From assembly GCA_004195045.1 (NCBI GenBank), contig SGBC01000001.1, positions 682,001 to 746,000 on the forward strand: a DNA stretch of 64,000 nucleotides, in the 5' to 3' direction. The notes beneath the pieces are model-generated. The model was given only the letters and a program-made list of their open reading frames with translations, ran no database searches and was not told the DNA's origin. This document shows positions 53,320 to 62,285 of the stretch, one piece after another (position 1 is the first letter of the stretch; every line of letters starts with the position of its first letter). The stretch comes from Candidatus Acididesulfobacter guangdongensis. GTDB taxonomy: Bacteria > SZUA-79 > Acidulodesulfobacterales > Acidulodesulfobacteraceae. Made by a program: the position numbers and the translations under genes.

Positions 53320-55521
53320 GTGCAAGGCAATACTTTGAACGGCATATCTATTTTATTCTTGTTCCTTCTGCTAATACCTATTATTATTTCATTTAATCCA
53401 AGACTATCTTTAATATTCAGTTCCGCAATATACCTGCTTCTTTCAGTTTTTTTGCTGTTTTCGCTATTATTCGGTTTTACAAAATTATCGCTGATGTTTC
53501 CGTTTTCGGTTCAACTGAATGATTTGTTCGGATTGAGTAATGCGTCTAATTCCGACCATATCACTTATCTAACCTCTATACCTTATCTTAATTTTTCATA
53601 TCTATTTGACAGCCTGTCGCTGCTTTTCGGTTTTTTAATAGCATTTTTAGGTTTCATCGCTTCGCTGTATTCAGTTAATTATTTATATGAAGAACATTAT
53701 AAAAATAAATCATTGTTTGTAATATTATTTAACGGGTTTATTATTTCAATGCTTTTTGTGGTGTTCAGCGCTAACGGTCTTTCATTTCTTATATTCTGGG
53801 AAATTATGTCAATCCTTTCATTTTTTCTTGTCCTGTTTGAATATGAGAAAGAAGAAAGCAAAAAAGCGGCAAATCTTTACATAATAATGACCCATATCGG
53901 CACATTTTTCATTTTTCTGCTATTTCTTTATATGTTCACGAAAACCGGCAGTTTCTCTTTTGAAGCTTGGAAGCGTTTAGGTATAAGCGGCAGTCTGAGC
54001 GCCGCAGGCATGCTGACGATATTTATTCTTACTATGCTTGGTTTTGGTATGAAAGCGGGTATCTTTCCCCTTCATGTATGGCTTCCGAAAGCTCATCCAG
54101 AAGCGCCGTCCGGCGTATCGGCGCTGATGTCCGGTATTATGATAAAAACTGCAATTTATATGATGATAAGATTTTATTTTGAATTTATGCAGTCGTACGG
54201 GTGGGGATTTGGCTTTACCGTTCTTTTAATAGGAGCACTGACACTGATTTACGGGGTTCTGAACGCCGGAATTCAGGATAATATAAAACGGCTTCTTGCA
54301 TATTCTTCAATGGAAAATATTGGAATAATGCTTATGGCATTGGGTTTAGCCATGATATTTTATTCTCAGAATATGTTTCTTCTGTGCGCGTTTGCGCTCA
54401 TGGCTCTTTTATTTCATATTATGAATCACGCCTTGTTTAAAGGACTTTTATTTCTGGGTTCCGGCGCTATTGCTTCGCAGGCTCATACAAAAGACATGAA
54501 TAAATTAGGCGGGCTGATTAAAAAAATGCCCAAAACATCATTTATTTTTCTTATAGGTGTTTTATCGGCGGCAACGCTTCCTCCGTTTAACGGTTTTGTC
54601 AGCGAATGGATGATTTATCAGTCTTTACTCATGGCAAGCAGCGTCAACGTTGAAATTATCAGGATATTTACCCCTATATTTGCTTCGGTTATGGCATTAG
54701 CCGGCGGGCTTGCGGCACTTGCGTTTGTCAAGGCATACGGTATATCTTTTCTTGGAAGAGCAAGGTCGCAGAGAGCAAATAACGCAAAAGAGCCCCCATT
54801 TTTAATGCTTGTGTCAATGAGCATTCTTGCATTCTTATGTTTTCTGCTGGGCATATTTTCATTTATAGGACTTTTGCCTATAAACAAAGCAGTTGAGGAA
54901 ATTACCAATGTATCTATTTATAAAAATATTGCAATATCTTACGGTTCAATAGTTACCCTTCCAAAGTACAGTCTGGGGGTTATTTCTCCAGTCGGGCTTC
55001 TGCTCGCAGGAATAGTTTTTATAAGCGCAATTTATCTGTTTATAAAAATATTCGGGAATATGAAGACTAAAGTTTTTGAAACATTTGCATGCGGTCTTGA
55101 GAATAAAGACGCTTATAATATTTCCGATGCTCAAATCAGTCAAAATATTTGTAATGCCGGCGATAATAATAACAATAATGATGATATAAATGTATATGCT
55201 AAAAGAAATAATTCTCAATATAGTTCAACCGGTTTTTCTCAACCTCTTAGAAGAATTTTTTCAGGACTTTATAATATTAAAGAACATTTAATAAATGAAG
55301 AATATAAAAGAAAATATTTTTTTCCGATTAAAAATTACGTATTTAAAGCGGGCGATCTGTTTGAATATTTTTATAATTCGTTTGCCGAAAAATTTTTGGA
55401 TAAGATTTCAAAATTGAGAGCACGCATTCAGGGCGGTGTAGTTCAAACTTATATAGCCTATATAGTAGGCACACTGATAATTTTATTAATATGGTTCAGC
55501 TGGTTTCATCACGCATTGTGA
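53320..55521 (+). CDS. hyfB: hydrogenase-4/complex I-like antiporter subunit HyfB
   Basis: 733 aa NuoL/MrpA-type membrane subunit with about 16 spans. The proton-translocation core has SFLVLFEYE, GMKAGIFPLHVWLPKAHPEAP and ALMSGIMIKTAIYMMIRFYF, then RLLAYSSMENIGIM with the channel Lys/Glu. The C-terminal part resembles HyfB/HycC rather than NuoL (FETFACGLEN near 580). An Asn-rich insert (about 600-640) interrupts that cytosolic end. GTG start with CAGGG before it. First of five hyf genes in one direction. Confidence 0.9.
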   Translation: MQGNTLNGISILFLFLLLIPIIISFNPRLSLIFSSAIYLLLSVFLLFSLLFGFTKLSLMFPFSVQLNDLFGLSNASNSDHITYLTSIPYLNFSYLFDSLSLLFGFLIAFLGFIASLYSVNYLYEEHYKNKSLFVILFNGFIISMLFVVFSANGLSFLIFWEIMSILSFFLVLFEYEKEESKKAANLYIIMTHIGTFFIFLLFLYMFTKTGSFSFEAWKRLGISGSLSAAGMLTIFILTMLGFGMKAGIFPLHVWLPKAHPEAPSGVSALMSGIMIKTAIYMMIRFYFEFMQSYGWGFGFTVLLIGALTLIYGVLNAGIQDNIKRLLAYSSMENIGIMLMALGLAMIFYSQNMFLLCAFALMALLFHIMNHALFKGLLFLGSGAIASQAHTKDMNKLGGLIKKMPKTSFIFLIGVLSAATLPPFNGFVSEWMIYQSLLMASSVNVEIIRIFTPIFASVMALAGGLAALAFVKAYGISFLGRARSQRANNAKEPPFLMLVSMSILAFLCFLLGIFSFIGLLPINKAVEEITNVSIYKNIAISYGSIVTLPKYSLGVISPVGLLLAGIVFISAIYLFIKIFGNMKTKVFETFACGLENKDAYNISDAQISQNICNAGDNNNNNDDINVYAKRNNSQYSSTGFSQPLRRIFSGLYNIKEHLINEEYKRKYFFPIKNYVFKAGDLFEYFYNSFAEKFLDKISKLRARIQGGVVQTYIAYIVGTLIILLIWFSWFHHAL

Positions 55522-55675
55522 AAATGCATATTGGGTGAGACAATCAACTATTAAATTAATTTAGCCGGTTAAATCTGCATATAATTCAGCATAAATAGGC
55601 GCAGATGCAGTGAAACTGCAAATTAATTAAAATAAATATTAAATTAATTTGAAATAGGTTAATTCAAAAGATTCA

Positions 55676-56662
55676 ATGTTAATGTTAAATAATGATTTAT
55701 TAAATTTTAATGCTGTTTTAATAGGAATTGCACAAATTCTGATTCTTATTTTAATAGCGCCGTTTGTAAACTCTTATATAAATAAAATAAAAAGTATTTT
55801 AAGAGGGCAGCAGGGAAGACCTTTATTTCAAGGGTATAAAGATATCTTTAAACTTATACGCAAAGAAGTCGTCCTTTCGGAAGATGCGTCATACATTTCA
55901 AGATTCGCGCCGTATATAGTTTTTGTTTCTATTTTGGTTTCCGCCTGTTTTTTGCCGGTATTCAGTTCTGATGCGCTTCTGTCGTTTACCGGAGATATTA
56001 TAGCGTTGGTTTATACCATAGGACTCGGCACTTTTTTTATGGCATTATACGGTATGGACCAGGCTTCAAGTTTTGGAGGTCTTGGTTCCAGCAGGGACAT
56101 TCTGATAGCTTCTCTGGCTGAGCCGACTTTGATGCTGGTTATCTTTACTTTTGCGCTGCAGACAAGAACTACCAATATAAGCCAGATTTTTATAGATATA
56201 CATAAAAACGGTTTTTTAAATTATCCTGTTTCATATGTTTTAGCATTGATGGCATTTTTAATAATTTCTATTGCCGAAAACGGAAGAATACCCGTTGACA
56301 ATCCAGATACCCATCTGGAACTTACCATGGTTCACGAAGCTATGATACTTGAAGGTTCAGGAAGGCATCTTGCTTTGTTTGAATATTCGTCTTATTTAAA
56401 ATTAATAATATTCATAACGCTCGCTTCTAATATATTTCTTCCTATAGGGGTGTACGGCGGCATCCCGCATTCGCTATCGTCATTTTCGTTTTTGACAATA
56501 TTATATGCAATTTTATTTTATATTCTAAAAGTGTTAATTTTTGCAACGCCAATAGCTTTTATTGAGATATCGATGGCGAAATTGAGGTTTTTCAGGGTGC
56601 CTGATTTTTTGATGCTGGGATTTGTTCTGTCTATAATTTCATTAGTTTTGTATTCTATTTAA
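55676..56662 (+). CDS. hyfC: HyfC/HycD-type membrane anchor (NuoH-like)
   Basis: 328 aa with about eight spans, homologous to NuoH. Hallmarks are SILRGQQGRPLFQGYKDIFK (about 40-60) and VDNPDTHLELTMVHEAMILE (about 203-222), the acidic quinone/hydrogenase-facing loop. It anchors the catalytic module to the antiporter subunits. Confidence 0.92.
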   Translation: MLMLNNDLLNFNAVLIGIAQILILILIAPFVNSYINKIKSILRGQQGRPLFQGYKDIFKLIRKEVVLSEDASYISRFAPYIVFVSILVSACFLPVFSSDALLSFTGDIIALVYTIGLGTFFMALYGMDQASSFGGLGSSRDILIASLAEPTLMLVIFTFALQTRTTNISQIFIDIHKNGFLNYPVSYVLALMAFLIISIAENGRIPVDNPDTHLELTMVHEAMILEGSGRHLALFEYSSYLKLIIFITLASNIFLPIGVYGGIPHSLSSFSFLTILYAILFYILKVLIFATPIAFIEISMAKLRFFRVPDFLMLGFVLSIISLVLYSI

Positions 56663-56666
56663 ACGG

Positions 56667-57326
56667 GTGATTATGCTGAATATAACAAGTTTTATTGAAC
56701 TTATGGGCGCATTTGTTTTATTTTTTGCCATACTGCAAACAGCAAGCCACAGAGTTGATTTTTCAATTAAAGTTTACAGTATTCAATCGTTGTTTTTAAG
56801 CATAACTATTTTTGTTATGGGCATATATTCCAATAATGCCGAACTGTATCTGTCAAGTTTTCTTACTTTTGCCATAAAGGTTATAGCGATACCGTATTTT
56901 TTAAATAAAGTAACCAAGAGAATCTCTATAAGAGAAAAGATTGTCCCATATATTAATATGACTAATTCCGTATTGATTACCGGCGCTATAACAATATTTG
57001 CTTTTTTTATAACTAAGGGGGATTTTGCAAGTCATGAATTTATTGCGCGCAGGGTTTTTCCTACAGCTTTGGCGGTTATTTTAATAGGCGTTTTTATAAT
57101 GATTGCGCGTAAAAAAGCAATTATACAGATTATCGGTTTTTTAACTTTAGATAACGGAATTATTCTTGCGGCGACCTCTATCACTAAAGGTTTACCGCTT
57201 GTTGTAGATATAGGGGTGTTTTTTGACGTGTTTATAGGGGCTATTATGGCGGGCGTGCTGATATACCGCATAAGAACATCGTTTGACAGTCTTGATACAT
57301 CAAAGATGTCTAATTTAAAAGAATAA
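56667..57326 (+). CDS. hyfE: HyfE-type membrane subunit
   Basis: 219 aa, about seven spans, HyfE family (related to NuoK/MrpC). Typical features are YFLNKVTKRISIREKIVPYI in the first cytosolic loop and GFLTLDNGIILAATSITKGL near 155-175. It starts 4 nt after hyfC (GTG 56667, or ATG 56673). No HyfD gene is present between C and E; a B-C-E-F-G layout is also known for related complexes. Confidence 0.88.
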   Translation: MIMLNITSFIELMGAFVLFFAILQTASHRVDFSIKVYSIQSLFLSITIFVMGIYSNNAELYLSSFLTFAIKVIAIPYFLNKVTKRISIREKIVPYINMTNSVLITGAITIFAFFITKGDFASHEFIARRVFPTALAVILIGVFIMIARKKAIIQIIGFLTLDNGIILAATSITKGLPLVVDIGVFFDVFIGAIMAGVLIYRIRTSFDSLDTSKMSNLKE

Positions 57327-57404
57327 TCAGAAGAATAATCAGAATAAAACAATATAATAACATTAATTGTCAATTTAAATATTTAAACGGGAAAAATAAG
57401 TCAA

Positions 57405-58871
57405 GTGGCTATTTTAGTTTTAACATTTTTGATTTTTGCAATTTTATACAGATTTATCAATATAAAACTGACATTTTTTATTCAGCCGGTTATTACACTT
57501 TTAATTTTGCTGTACGCTCTATTTCTTACCGGCATTGTTCTTAAGCACCGGATAATATTCGGCTTTTATCACCTGTTATTTCTGGATTCTTTAAATGCCG
57601 TTCTTATTATTATAATCGCTTCGCTGTCTTTTTTAGTTGCTGTTTACTCTATAGGATATTTTAAAAATGAATTAAGATCAGGGCTTCTTGAAAATAAAGT
57701 AAAAGAATATTATTTCTGGATGAATTTTTTTATTTTTGCTATGCTTTTGCTTTCAATTTCAAACAATCTCGGTATCTTGTGGGTAGCGATTGAAGGCACT
57801 ACGCTTGCAACCACTTTTCTTATCAGTTTTTACAGAAATAAAGAAGCGGTTGAAGCCGGCTGGAAATATATTATAATATGCTCTGTCGGAATTGCTTTTG
57901 CTTTTTTCGGAATTGTGCTTTTATATTTTGTATCTTCAAGTTTTCTTGGCGAAGGTTTGAACGCTCTTAACTGGACTGATATAATGAAAGTTGCGCCGCA
58001 TCTTAATAAACATATTTTAGATATTGCTTTTATTTTTGTTTTAGTCGGTTTCGGCACAAAAGTCGGTTTTGCTCCATTCCATTTCTGGCTGCCGGATGCG
58101 CATTCGGAAGCGCCCACGCCGGTCAGCGCTTTAATGTCCGGAGTGCTGCTTAATTGCGCATTGTATGCTATCATAAGAATTTATGCTATTTTAAATATGG
58201 ACGGGCAGGCGTATTTTGCCAATGAACTTCTGATGTTTTTTGGATTGTTTACGGTATTTATCGCATCTATTTTTATAATCAAACAAAATGACTATAAAAG
58301 GCTTCTGGCTTATTCTTCAATGGAGCACATGGGCATAATTGCTTTTGCGTTCAGCATAAGTACTCCGCTTGCTATATTTGCGGCGATTCTTGGAATGATA
58401 AACCACGCCTTTACTAAAAGTCTCATGTTCTTTTCAACCGGTTCAGTGCTGTCAAATTATCATACGAAGAAAATCTCGGATATCAGGGGCTTGTTCAAAA
58501 TTTTGCCTTTTACGGCAGTATTTATGATAATAGGCGTTCTGGCTATTACCGGAAATCCTCCGTTCAGTATTTTTATAAGCGAATTTTTAACGCTGATAGC
58601 TTCGTTTAAAGCAAATTACGCTCCAGAAGGCATATTGATGCTGAGTTTTTTAGTTGTCATATTTATAGGGTTTATCAGGCATTTTGTGGGAATGGCTGCA
58701 GGAGAGCCTGTTCTTGAGAAAAAAAAGGAAAGTATTTATATGATTTTACCGATGTTCTTAATTTTAATAGTTATATTGACTTTCGGAATTTATATTCCAG
58801 AAGATTTTAAAATTCTGATAAATAATATTGTAGTGATAGTTAAAGGTGTTCATGGCAGCAAGCTGCAGTGA
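57405..58871 (+). CDS. hyfF: HyfF-type antiporter subunit (NuoN/MrpD-like)
   Basis: 488 aa with about 14 spans. The conserved core ILWVAIEGTTLATTFLISFY, GFGTKVGFAPFHFWLPDAHS, PVSALMSGVLLN and RLLAYSSMEHMGI gives the channel Glu, Lys and His residues of the family. GTG start 78 nt after hyfE. Second antiporter-like subunit of the complex. Confidence 0.9.
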   Translation: MAILVLTFLIFAILYRFINIKLTFFIQPVITLLILLYALFLTGIVLKHRIIFGFYHLLFLDSLNAVLIIIIASLSFLVAVYSIGYFKNELRSGLLENKVKEYYFWMNFFIFAMLLLSISNNLGILWVAIEGTTLATTFLISFYRNKEAVEAGWKYIIICSVGIAFAFFGIVLLYFVSSSFLGEGLNALNWTDIMKVAPHLNKHILDIAFIFVLVGFGTKVGFAPFHFWLPDAHSEAPTPVSALMSGVLLNCALYAIIRIYAILNMDGQAYFANELLMFFGLFTVFIASIFIIKQNDYKRLLAYSSMEHMGIIAFAFSISTPLAIFAAILGMINHAFTKSLMFFSTGSVLSNYHTKKISDIRGLFKILPFTAVFMIIGVLAITGNPPFSIFISEFLTLIASFKANYAPEGILMLSFLVVIFIGFIRHFVGMAAGEPVLEKKKESIYMILPMFLILIVILTFGIYIPEDFKILINNIVVIVKGVHGSKLQ

Positions 58872-58915
58872 ATATTGCCGGATTAATAAAATAATAAGCA
58901 TTAAATTATTAAAAA

Positions 58916-60388
58916 GTGGAAAAAATGGAAAATAAATCAGTAAATAAATCGATCATTAAATCACTTAATAAAGCTGATTTTATTAAAAATTTAAGCAATG
59001 ATATTGTAAATATTATTAACGAATATTTTTTTAATCGTGATAACGAGCTTGTTATAAAAATTAATCTGAAAGATTTAAAAAAAATATGTCTTTATTTTTC
59101 TAAAGATTTAAAATTTTATTTATTGTCGGCTTTTGCAGCCTATGAGAGCGGATATGCGTCTTCAGGAAAGACATACAGTAAAAATAGGAGCGATAATTAT
59201 AAGAATAATAATAAGACTAACGATAATAATTCCGGTGACGATATAGATGATAATAATAAGAGCAATAATTTCAAATTAAGATACATTTTCTCTCATTCGT
59301 CTATGGATTTATTTATAATTATAGAAACATATGCCGATGCAGACGGAATATTCCCGTCTTTATCGGCGGATATGCCGGTTTTAAATTGGTATGAAAGAGA
59401 GATTAAAGACTTGTTCGGATTAATCCCTGAAGGACATCCCGACCCGAGACCGCTTATGCTGTTTCCCGAAAATTATCCTCAGGATATCAAGAATAAGGAT
59501 GATTTTGCAAACGATGCACATGATGATAATACTTATGTGCCGCCGCTGAATAAGGATAACGTTGCAGACAATACGGAAACTGATGCCGATAAGCTTAATA
59601 TCGGCAACTCCGCAAACGATATGCAGAACAGAAATAGTTTTAATTTTAATTCTGCAAAATGTCATCCTCTCAGAAAAGATTATCCGTCAGATTTGAGACC
59701 AGAATTTAAAAAATACGGAGAATATAATTATAATAAAGATGTTAAAGGAGACGGGGTTTTTAATATATTGGTCGGACCGGTTCACGCAGGCATAATCGAA
59801 CCTGGCCATTTCAGATTCTGTATGTCGGGAGAACCAATACTGCAGTTAGAAATAAGGCATTTCTGGAAACATAGGGGAATAGAAAAAATTGCTGAAGGAA
59901 AAACAATAGATGAAGCACTGTCTTTAGCCGAAAAAATATCTGGCGACCATTGCGTAGCGCATTCTTTGGCCTTTTTATCTGCGGCAGAAAAGATTTTAGA
60001 TATAAAAATATCTGATAGAGGACTATACCTGAGGACTATTTATGCCGAATTGGAAAGGCTGCTGTGTAATATTAATGATTTTGCGTGGCTGTTCCAGGAC
60101 GCGGGATACAGCTTTGGTGCACAGGAGACCTTTGTGCTTAAAGAAGATATTATGGAATTGAACAAATATCTGTCAGGGAGCAGGTTCAACAAAGGCGTTT
60201 TATCTCTCGGCGGTATAAATGCATGCGGAGATATAGATGAATTGAAAAAAAAGATTTTGCTGGAAAAATTACCAGATTTTAAAAAACGTTATTTGAATTT
60301 GAAAAAAATGCTTTTAAATTCTTCTACTATTCAGGAAAGATTTGAAGAAACAGGATATATAAACAAAGAAACCGTGTTGGATTTATGA
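58916..60388 (+). CDS. hyfG: HyfG-like large subunit, truncated and lacking Ni ligands
   Basis: 490 aa: an N-terminal NuoC-like domain (WYEREIKDLFGLIPEGHPDP near 160-180) fused to the start of a NuoD/hydrogenase large-subunit domain (VGPVHAGIIEPGHFRF near 285-300, EIRHFWKHRGIEK near 312). At the first nickel motif, where group 4 hydrogenases have ERxCGxC, it reads EKISGDHC: Ser342 and His345 replace both cysteines. The protein stops right after TGYINKETVLDL, so the second half with the C-terminal CxxC is absent. Two Asn/Asp-rich inserts (about 85-120 and 195-255). Small subunit gene (hyfI) also absent. Confidence 0.85.
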   Translation: MEKMENKSVNKSIIKSLNKADFIKNLSNDIVNIINEYFFNRDNELVIKINLKDLKKICLYFSKDLKFYLLSAFAAYESGYASSGKTYSKNRSDNYKNNNKTNDNNSGDDIDDNNKSNNFKLRYIFSHSSMDLFIIIETYADADGIFPSLSADMPVLNWYEREIKDLFGLIPEGHPDPRPLMLFPENYPQDIKNKDDFANDAHDDNTYVPPLNKDNVADNTETDADKLNIGNSANDMQNRNSFNFNSAKCHPLRKDYPSDLRPEFKKYGEYNYNKDVKGDGVFNILVGPVHAGIIEPGHFRFCMSGEPILQLEIRHFWKHRGIEKIAEGKTIDEALSLAEKISGDHCVAHSLAFLSAAEKILDIKISDRGLYLRTIYAELERLLCNINDFAWLFQDAGYSFGAQETFVLKEDIMELNKYLSGSRFNKGVLSLGGINACGDIDELKKKILLEKLPDFKKRYLNLKKMLLNSSTIQERFEETGYINKETVLDL

Positions 60389-60463
60389 TAAATAATTCTT
60401 AATTAAAATTTTAAATTAATAATTATAAGTATTATATAAGAACTAAACCTCTTATAATTTGCG

Positions 60464-61408
60464 CTAAATTTGATGAGCAACGCAATAACCGTTGTTTTTT
60501 TTACACATTGTTAGTTCAGGCTGTATTACGGTATGATTTATTTTAAACTTCTTTGACAGCATATATTGAATATTATTTATTATACAACATAAGTCGGCGG
60601 AATCTTTAATTTTATCATCTATCAACACATGCGAGCTAAGAAGTATAAAAGACTTTGAAAGACTCCATATATGAAGATCGTGAACATTTTTTACACATTC
60701 TACTTTAAGGATTTCTTCCTGAACTTTTATGTAGTCTATTTCTTTAGGGACGGCTTCCAGCAATATATTTATAGTCTCATTTATTACTGAAAAAGCCCCA
60801 ATGGCAATGATAGGCGCTACAAATAAACCTATAGTTGTGTCAAAATAATATAGCCTCGTTAAATATGTTAAAATACCTGCTATTATTATTGAAAAAGAAA
60901 TAATGCTATCTCCTATTATATGAAAAAAGGAGCTTTTTATGTTTAAATTTTGATGAGTATCTTTATAAATTTTAAACCCTATTATTATATTAATAATAAA
61001 ACTTATTGACGCAAACAAAATCATAAGTTTAGAATTTACTATTTCAGGATGAATTAACCTTAAGTAGCTTTCGTACATTAAAACAATAGAAATGATTAAT
61101 AATAAAGCCGCATTCAACAAGGCGGTAAGTATGCCAAGCCTATGAAAACCGTAAGTATTTTTAGCGGTAGGTTCTTTTTTTATCTGAGATTGAGCAATCC
61201 ATGCAAGCAATAAAGAAGACGCGTCCACAAAAATATGACCGGAATCGGCATAAAGCGCCATGCTTTTTGATATTATGGCGCCGAAAAATTCCGTTGCAAG
61301 CACGCATAATGTTAAAATAAAGGCTAATTTTAAATTTTTTTCATGCCGAATATGATTATGTTCATCCATAAATAATATATCATAAACAATATATAAAAAA
61401 GGCTTCAT
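60464..61408 (-). CDS. CDF-family divalent-metal exporter (ZitB/CzcD-like)
   Basis: Up to 314 aa; the better start may be ATG 61369 (301 aa), giving the family's His-rich opening MDEHNHIRHEKN, but neither start has a clear ribosome-binding site. Six spans. The transport site is ADSGHIFVDAS in TM2 and HIIGDS in TM5, a D-x3-H-x3-D type arrangement with H-x3-D, typical of zinc-group CDF proteins. The C-terminal ferredoxin-like domain has NVHDLHIWSLS. It probably exports Zn/Co/Cd/Fe. It is convergent with truncated hyfG and lies only 76 nt from it, so the break in hyfG is at this junction. Confidence 0.9.
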   Translation of the reverse strand: MKPFLYIVYDILFMDEHNHIRHEKNLKLAFILTLCVLATEFFGAIISKSMALYADSGHIFVDASSLLLAWIAQSQIKKEPTAKNTYGFHRLGILTALLNAALLLIISIVLMYESYLRLIHPEIVNSKLMILFASISFIINIIIGFKIYKDTHQNLNIKSSFFHIIGDSIISFSIIIAGILTYLTRLYYFDTTIGLFVAPIIAIGAFSVINETINILLEAVPKEIDYIKVQEEILKVECVKNVHDLHIWSLSKSFILLSSHVLIDDKIKDSADLCCIINNIQYMLSKKFKINHTVIQPELTMCKKNNGYCVAHQI

Positions 61409-61456
61409 ATTTTATATATTGTTTAATTTTAATAAAATAACTAATTTTGCTTTAAT

Positions 61457-61865
61457 TTATTTAATTACTCGGAAATCTTTAAAATTTGAAAGACTATCTT
61501 GTCCATAAAGTTTTACTTCTTTCACTTTAACGTGAGCAGGTCCGATATGAACTATAGGTATAAGTTCTTTAATTTTTTCCTCTTCTCTTCTGACTTTACC
61601 GCTATAAACAAATTCAATTTTTTCAATTAATGGCGAATGGGCGAGAAAAGTTTTTTCAACGCCTACGCCGTATGAATTTTTTCTAACCGTAAATGAAAAT
61701 CTTATTCCCGAACCTCTTTTAGCAATAACTACGCCTTCAAATATCTGTATTCTCTGTTTATCGCCTTCTTTAATTTTCTGATGAACTCTAAGAGTATCCC
61801 CTGCTTTAAATTCCGGAATATCTGTTTTTAAGGCTTCATGTTCAATTTTTTCTACTGATATTCAT
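61457..61865 (-). pseudogene. chimeric rplS::acyP relic, inverted
   Basis: The first about 85 codons are a second bL19: [40 protein letters not shown], ending SGKVRR. They continue in the same frame into the last 43 residues of acylphosphatase: [34 protein letters not shown] and stop. An extra A after ATGAATATC (near 61854) removes the start from frame. Differences from the genuine rplS and acyP are mostly synonymous, so the parts diverged under selection before joining. Opposite strand to the functional pair at 51.4-52.4 kb. Confidence 0.88.
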
Positions 61866-62027
61866 TGAATAAATCTGTTTCACTCTTTATTATAATATTA
61901 AACTGTTCCCTTTGTCAATACTTTTTTTTAATACCAAATAGGTGGATTAGTTAAACGTATATTTTAGTATTTTATATTAAATTATAATTATTAGCCTTTG
62001 GAAAGTCTGAAAAATAAAATTTATTTC

Positions 62028-62117
62028 GGAAAAAATATCAGATTAATTTTTTTGCAAATATTTTCTTTGTAAATTGGATGTTTCGTATACAAAGAAATAA
62101 ATCGGATACCTTTTTCC
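62028..62117. repeat. palindromic element, copy 2 (inverted relative of 52000-52091)
   Basis: GGAAAAAATATCAGATTAAT (62028-62047) and on through TTTTTTGCAAATATTTTCTTTG matches the reverse complement of the inner part of copy 1. The right arm is 62090-62117, ending ATACCTTTTTCC. It lies next to the rplS::acyP relic, as copy 1 lies next to rplS and acyP, so both were part of the same duplicated block. Confidence 0.72.
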
Positions 62118-62285
62118 ATTTATAAATTTAAAAAATAATAGAAAATATTACAAGGTTCAATGAAATAAAATAAAAAAATGACTGCAGAAAAGTCAAACTT
62201 GGGGATTATTTTTTTCTAATGCAGGATTAAAGATTAGTTTGTTTGATGATTGATTTTTTAAAGGTTGGACTGTATAATACTAATT

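Noticed and set aside
58916-60388. HyfG-like gene as an active NiFe hydrogenase large subunit
   Set aside because: Both N-terminal nickel cysteines are replaced and the C-terminal half is missing; no small subunit nearby.
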